The translations under genes were made by a program, and so were the position numbers. A stretch of DNA of 64,000 nt from Caulobacter soli (GTDB lineage: Bacteria > Pseudomonadota > Alphaproteobacteria > Caulobacterales > Caulobacteraceae), in contig NZ_CP049199.1 in NCBI RefSeq assembly GCF_011045195.1, positions 1,240,001 to 1,304,000 on the forward strand, given 5' to 3'. Numbering within the stretch: the stretch's first letter is position 1; the number at the start of each line of letters is the position of its first letter. The notes beneath the pieces are model-generated. The model was not told the DNA's origin. It searched no databases and saw only the letters and a program-made list of their open reading frames with translations. This document shows, in pieces, positions 59,883-64,000 of the stretch.

Positions 59883-62289
59883 TCACCCCGCCCCAGTCGA
59901 CGCTCCAGCTGGCTTCGAACACCTTGACCACCACCGGCCAGGCGGCCGCGAAGCCTAGGGCCACGCCCGCCGCGCCGGCGATCAGCCCGACCGCGCCATA
60001 TTCGATGGCGTAGGCCGCCAGGATCTGGCCGCGCGTCGCGCCCAGAACCTTGAGCGTCGCGGCCTCGCGCGCCCGGGCCCGGGCCCCGGCGGCGATGGCG
60101 CCGGCCAGGACCAGCAGGCCCGCCAGCCCCGCCACGCCAGCCGCGCCGCGCACGGCCAGGGCCAGGCGGTCGAACAGGGCGGCGGCCGCGTCCAGCTGTT
60201 CGCGGACGCTGATCACGTTGACGCCTGGAAAGCTGTCGCCCAGCGCGCGGGTCAGGGCCGCTTCCTGCGCCTTGCCCAGGCGGGCGATGGCGACGTTGCG
60301 CAGGTCCGCGCCCTCCAGGGCCTTGGCGTTCAGCACGATGTTGAAGTTGGGGCCGAAGCCGCCGAACTCGATCTTGCGCAGCACGGCGATGCGGGCCTCG
60401 ATGTCGCGGCCCAGGATGGTCAGGGTGATGGTGTCGCCGACCTTCAGGTTCGCGCCCTCGGCCAGTTCGGCGTTCAGGGCCACCAGGGGCGGGCCGGCGT
60501 AGTCGGGTGTCCACCATTGGCCGGCGATCGTCTTGCCGTCCTTTGGAGCGCCCGGAAGCAAGGTCATGCCGATGTCGTTGTCGAAGGCCCAGCGCTGGCC
60601 GGGCTTGATCTTGTCCTTGTCGACCGGCTGGCCCTTCAGGCCGCTGATCCGGCCGGTGGCGAAGGGCAGGCGCAGGTAACTCTCCGAGGTCAGCGGCATG
60701 ACCCGGGCGACCTCGGCGTCGAAGGCGGCGGCCTGCGACCCGGGGATTTCGGTGAACACCATGGCCGGGGCGGTGCGAGGGGCGGTGGTGGTGATCTGGG
60801 CCAGCAGGGCCGACTGGATGAGCACCACGCAGGCCAGCAGGGCCACGCCCAAACCGATGGCCGGGCTGGCGGTGCGCGCGGCCGAGCGTGGTCCCGCCAG
60901 GTTGGCCAGGCCCAGCTTGGCGGGGCCGCTGACCAGTCGGCGCACCTTGCCCGCACCCCAGGCGGCGGCGCGGCCCAGGGCCCAGAGGATCGCGAACGAG
61001 ACGGCGACCCCGGCGATCATGATCGCGGCGGCCAGGGGCGTCGGGGCGGTGATCACGGCCAGGGCGGCCAGGCCCGCGCCCGCCAGCACCGCGCCCAGGG
61101 TTTCCAGGCTCAGCGGAATGCGGCCGCCCAGGCTGCGGCGGAACAGGGCCGAGGGCGGGGTGCGGCGCGCCCTGGCCAGCGGAATCAGCGAGAAGGCCGC
61201 CGCCGCCAGCAGGCCGAACAGTCCGGCCTTGGCCAGGGGCAGCGGATAGACCGCGAACAGGGCTGGGATCGGCAACGATCCGGCGAACTGTCCCAGGATC
61301 AGCGGCGCGACGGCTCCAATCAGCAGGCCGATGGCCACGCCGAGCGCCGCAAGAAGCCCGATCTGGATCAGATACAGATTGCGGATCAGCGCCCCGTCGG
61401 CGCCCAGGGCCTTGAGCACGGCGATCGAGGGCTCGCGCGTCGCTAAATAGGCGCTGACCGCCCCGGCCACGCCCAGGCCGCCGGCCACCAGCGAGGCCAG
61501 GCCGATGAAGCCCAGGAAGTATTCCAGCTGGTCGATCAGCCGCCGCGCGCCGGGCGCGGCGTCGAGGCGGTCGCGGGTTTCCAGCCCCGCGTCGGGGAAT
61601 TTCGCCACGACCGCCTTGCCGGTGGCGCGCGGGTCCTGCCCGGCGGGCAGGGCGATGCGAACGGCCCGGCCGGACAGGCCGCCCGGCGCGGTCAGGCCCG
61701 AGCGCTCCAGCACCTCGCGGCGGACCAGCACGCGCGGCCCCAGGGCGAACCCGCGTGACAGCCCGTCGGGCTCGCTGACCAGGATGGCGCTGGCCCGCAC
61801 CGTCATGGGCCCGGCCGTGAAGCGGTCGCCGAGCTTCAGGTGCAGGCGGTCCAGCAGCGCGGGCTCGACCGCCGCGCCGGGCACGCCGTCGCGGTCGGCC
61901 AGGGCGGTCTTGAGGTCGGGCGCGCCATCGACCTTGACGGTCCCGGCCAGGGGGAAGCGACCGTCGACGCCGCGCAGGCTGACCAGCCGCCGGTCGCCGC
62001 TCGGCGCCTCGGCCATGGCCCGGGCGGCGGCGGTGTAGGTGGTGGTTCCCAGTCCGTCGAAGGCCGTTCGCTCGGCCGGGGTGAAGTCACGGTTCTCGAC
62101 CGAGAAATAGAGATCGCCGCCCAGGATCTCGCGCGCCTGGCTGGCCAGGCCGTGGCGGAAGGCCTCGGCGGTCGAGCCGGCGGCGGCGATGGCGGCCACG
62201 CCCAGGGCCAGGCACGCCAGGAAGATGCGAAAGCCGCGCACGCCCGAGCGCAGCTCGCGGGCGGCCAGGCGGAACGAGAGGGCGGCCAT
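59779..62289 (-). CDS. FtsX-like ABC permease, YbbP type
   Basis: 836 residues. FtsX-domain permease with a large periplasmic domain between helix 1 (FRIFLACLALGVAAIAAAGS) and three helices in the middle (GFIGLASLVAGGLGVAGAVSAYLATREPSIAVLKALG, then two more). A second FtsX set lies at the C-terminus (AGAIAAGARARAREAATLKVLGATRGQILAAYAIEYG). Same layout as E. coli YbbP. ATG overlaps the ATPase stop by 1 nt (TGATG). Its 3' end overlaps the VanY gene by 104 bp. Confidence 0.92.
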   Translation of the reverse strand: MAALSFRLAARELRSGVRGFRIFLACLALGVAAIAAAGSTAEAFRHGLASQAREILGGDLYFSVENRDFTPAERTAFDGLGTTTYTAAARAMAEAPSGDRRLVSLRGVDGRFPLAGTVKVDGAPDLKTALADRDGVPGAAVEPALLDRLHLKLGDRFTAGPMTVRASAILVSEPDGLSRGFALGPRVLVRREVLERSGLTAPGGLSGRAVRIALPAGQDPRATGKAVVAKFPDAGLETRDRLDAAPGARRLIDQLEYFLGFIGLASLVAGGLGVAGAVSAYLATREPSIAVLKALGADGALIRNLYLIQIGLLAALGVAIGLLIGAVAPLILGQFAGSLPIPALFAVYPLPLAKAGLFGLLAAAAFSLIPLARARRTPPSALFRRSLGGRIPLSLETLGAVLAGAGLAALAVITAPTPLAAAIMIAGVAVSFAILWALGRAAAWGAGKVRRLVSGPAKLGLANLAGPRSAARTASPAIGLGVALLACVVLIQSALLAQITTTAPRTAPAMVFTEIPGSQAAAFDAEVARVMPLTSESYLRLPFATGRISGLKGQPVDKDKIKPGQRWAFDNDIGMTLLPGAPKDGKTIAGQWWTPDYAGPPLVALNAELAEGANLKVGDTITLTILGRDIEARIAVLRKIEFGGFGPNFNIVLNAKALEGADLRNVAIARLGKAQEAALTRALGDSFPGVNVISVREQLDAAAALFDRLALAVRGAAGVAGLAGLLVLAGAIAAGARARAREAATLKVLGATRGQILAAYAIEYGAVGLIAGAAGVALGFAAAWPVVVKVFEASWSVDWGGVIILLAGAAGLSTAGGLLAAALALSQRPAPVLRAE

Positions 62290-62987
62290 CAGGCGACGAT
62301 CTTCCCGTCGCCCATCCGCACGATGCGGTCGGCGCGCTGCGCCAGGGCCGGGTCGTGGGTGACCATGACCAGGGCCGCGCCCACCTCGGCGACGAGGTCG
62401 AACATCAGGTCGGCGACGATGGCGGCGGTCTTGGAGTCGAGGTTGCCGGTCGGTTCGTCGGCGAACAGCAGGGCGGGGCGGGCGGCCAGGGCGCGGGCCA
62501 GGGCGACCCGTTGCTGCTCGCCGCCCGACAGCTGGTGCGGATAGTGGGTCAGGCGCGCCGACAGGCCCACGCGACCCAGCCATTGGCGGGCGGTGGTCAG
62601 GGCGTCCCTGGCGCCGGCGATCTCCAGCGGCGTGGCGACGTTTTCCTCGGCGGTCATGTTGGGCAGCAGGTGGAAGGCCTGGAAGACCAGGGCCGCGCGG
62701 CCGCGCCGCAGCTTGGCCCGGCCGTCCTCGTCCAGCTTGGCCAGGTCCTGGTCGAACAGTTTCACCACGCCCGAGGTCGGTTGCTCCAGCCCGGCGCCCA
62801 CCGCGATCAGCGACGACTTGCCCGAGCCCGACGGCCCGATCACCGCCAGCCGCTCGCCCGAGGCCACCGCGAGGTCGACGCCGCGCAGGATGTTCACCGG
62901 TCCGGCCGCCGAGGGCAGGGTGAGGGTCACCGCATCAAGTTCGAGAACGGGCGCGAGGACGGAAGCGGGCGGCGCGGTTTCTGCCAT
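62289..62987 (-). CDS. ABC ATPase, YbbA/LolD type
   Basis: 232 residues. Walker A GPSGSGKSSLIAVGAG, Q-loop LVFQAFHLLPNMTAEENV, signature LSGGEQQRVALARAL, Walker B LLFADEPTGNLDSKTA, His VTHDPALAQRADR. This MacB/LolD class couples to FtsX-type permeases for lipoprotein or envelope work rather than import. I start at MAETAPPAS (AGGA 6 nt ahead). Coupled with the permease and divergent from a TesA-type esterase, the E. coli ybbA-ybbP/tesA order. Confidence 0.94.
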   Translation of the reverse strand: MAETAPPASVLAPVLELDAVTLTLPSAAGPVNILRGVDLAVASGERLAVIGPSGSGKSSLIAVGAGLEQPTSGVVKLFDQDLAKLDEDGRAKLRRGRAALVFQAFHLLPNMTAEENVATPLEIAGARDALTTARQWLGRVGLSARLTHYPHQLSGGEQQRVALARALAARPALLFADEPTGNLDSKTAAIVADLMFDLVAEVGAALVMVTHDPALAQRADRIVRMGDGKIVA

Positions 62988-63044
62988 GAAACTTCCTAGA
63001 AGCCTGGTCATTGTCTGGATGCGACCCAGCCTACATAGGAAGTC

Positions 63045-63743
63045 ATGAGCACAAATACGGCGCTAAACCGCTTTTCGAGGATTCCTTGTGCAGCAGGCGC
63101 GCGCGCGCGCCTTGACCGGCGCCGGGTTCTGGCCGGGCTGCTGCTGGCCACCCAGGCCGCGGCGGGGCCCAAGCCTCTTCCCAAGCCGCCGGTGATCACC
63201 GTGCTCGGGGATTCCATCACGGCCGGCCTGGGGCTTCCGGCGCGCGACGCCATGCCGGCGCAACTGCAGGCGTCGTTGACCCGGATGGGCGTGGTCGCCC
63301 AGGTGCGGGCGGCGGGCGTGTCGGGCGACACCAGCGGCGGCGGCCTGGCGCGGGTCAATTTCAGCGTCGCGCCCGACACCGCTCTCTGCGTCGTGGCGCT
63401 GGGCGGCAACGACCTGCTGCAAGGCATCGAGCCCCGGGTGACCAAGGCCAATCTGCGGGCCATCCTGCAGAGCCTGCGCAACCGCAAGATCGGCGTCGTG
63501 CTGGTCGGGGTCGGCGCGCCGCCGCTGATCGGCGTGGCCTACGCGCGCGAGTTCAACGCCGTCTATCCGGCCCTGGCGCGGGAGTTTTCGGCGCCGCTTT
63601 ATCCCAACATCCTGGCCGGCGTGGGCGGTTCGCGACAGCTGATGCAGGGCGATGGCATCCACCCCAACGCGGCGGGCGCGCGGATCATCGGCGACAAGCT
63701 GGCGCCGCTGGTGGCCCAGGCGCTGCGGGGGCAGACGGCTTAG
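63045..63743 (+). CDS. tesA: SGNH/GDSL hydrolase, TesA-type arylesterase
   Basis: 232 residues. Block I VLGDSITAGLGLPARDAMPAQL (catalytic Ser), block II VSGDTSGGGLARVNF (Gly), block III ALGGNDLLQGIEP (Asn), block V GDGIHPNAAGARIIGDK (Asp and His). N-terminal RLDRRRVLAGLLLATQAAAG is a signal, possibly twin-arginine. A periplasmic thioesterase/arylesterase/lysophospholipase. AGGA 4 nt ahead of the ATG. Divergent from the YbbA-like gene. Confidence 0.93.
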   Translation: MSTNTALNRFSRIPCAAGARARLDRRRVLAGLLLATQAAAGPKPLPKPPVITVLGDSITAGLGLPARDAMPAQLQASLTRMGVVAQVRAAGVSGDTSGGGLARVNFSVAPDTALCVVALGGNDLLQGIEPRVTKANLRAILQSLRNRKIGVVLVGVGAPPLIGVAYAREFNAVYPALAREFSAPLYPNILAGVGGSRQLMQGDGIHPNAAGARIIGDKLAPLVAQALRGQTA

Positions 63744-63764
63744 GCTTTCGTGGCCCGAAAACCC

Positions 63765-63839
63765 CGTCCTTCGACAAGCTCAGGATGAGGTTTTCTACTG
63801 AAGTCAAAGTCGCCCTCATCCTGAGCCTGTCGAAGGACG
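63765..63839. repeat. Intergenic inverted repeat (CCTTCGACAAGCTCAGGATG family)
   Basis: Left arm 63765-63790 and right arm 63814-63839 are inverted copies over 26 bp with one mismatch (GAGCTTGTC versus GAGCCTGTC), with a 23-bp spacer. Between convergent tesA and the YeiH-family gene. This REP-type arm is different from the other families here. Confidence 0.88.
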
Positions 63840-63861
63840 AGGGCGGTGCGCAATCGCGCCG

Positions 63862-64000
63862 CTAGGTAAAGAACTCGACGGCGATCAAGACCACGCCGGC
63901 GATCCACACCGTCTCGACCACCATCAGCACCACCGGCCGCCAGCCGGCGGTCATCAGGTCCTTGAACGAAGTCTTCATGCCCAGGCCGGCGATGGCGGTG
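63862..64000 (-). CDS. YeiH family putative sulfate exporter, C-terminal end
   Basis: The visible 45 C-terminal residues read AIAGLGMKTSFKDLMTAGWRP then a final helix PVVLMVVETVWIAGVVLIAV and FFT. The GLGMKT-S-KDL motif followed by one last helix is how YeiH/UPF0324 membrane proteins end. The rest lies beyond the right edge. Assignment rests on this short segment. Confidence 0.7.
   Translation of the reverse strand, partial: TAIAGLGMKTSFKDLMTAGWRPVVLMVVETVWIAGVVLIAVEFFT

Overview
The window is about two-thirds G+C by eye and densely coded on both strands. It reads as chromosome of a Caulobacter or close Caulobacteraceae relative. The strongest evidence is a DivJ-type cell-cycle histidine kinase (27498-29258) whose phospho-acceptor His falls within a few residues of the known C. 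crescentus position. Supporting evidence is one perfect CtrA full site (TTAA-N7-TTAA), the gene content, and several families of intergenic palindromes. I see no phage, insertion sequence, plasmid or CRISPR array. This is core chromosome with small accessory pieces.

Layout. 1-10 kb holds translation genes on the minus strand: pheT (cut by the left edge), pheS, rplT, rpmI and, 6.6 kb away, infC. Between rpmI and infC lie two paralogous secreted S9 peptidases with an MFS exporter between them, and an HSL-type hydrolase. 10-16 kb: a YitT-family membrane protein, two overlapping glycosyltransferases, an alpha/beta hydrolase, a ParD/ParE-type toxin-antitoxin pair, a YeeZ-like reductase and two identical tRNA-Gly(GCC) genes. 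16-26 kb: a secreted protein, a membrane acyltransferase, a DUF885 metallopeptidase, a KDG-type sugar kinase, a two-gene unit (stand-alone DnaA domain IV protein plus DUF6456), a DUF2383 protein, a DUF1963 protein, tRNA hydroxylase TrhO and SufE.

26-36 kb: a histidine kinase divergent from divJ, a DUF1491 protein, a 2OG-Fe dioxygenase, a 47-residue membrane protein too short for usual gene calling, a secreted HExxH protein and prfC (RF3). 36-44.9 kb is mostly uncharacterised: a proline-rich membrane protein coupled to a soluble partner, mgsA, a degenerate RNase H-fold protein, an AT-rich region with a duplicated element and the CtrA box, the gene that site probably controls, a TonB_C mini-protein and a DUF2336 protein. 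45-48 kb is a four-gene NMT1/THI5-type ABC importer with an extra two-helix membrane protein. 48-55 kb: a MASE1 hybrid histidine kinase, a CPA1 antiporter, small proteins, a dipeptide-epimerase-like enolase and a carotenoid oxygenase. 55-64 kb: a TonB-dependent receptor without a visible signal peptide, an L,D-transpeptidase and a VanY-type carboxypeptidase (both peptidoglycan enzymes), the YbbA/YbbP-like ABC pair divergent from a TesA-type esterase as in E. coli, and the 3' end of a YeiH-family transporter.

Ten compound palindromic repeats lie between genes, seven of them where two genes converge. The least explained parts are the S9-MFS-S9 block with its perfect 30-bp palindrome, the DnaA-IV/DUF6456 pair, the 36.6-38.8 kb coupled unknowns, and the AT-rich interval at 39.7-40.1 kb.
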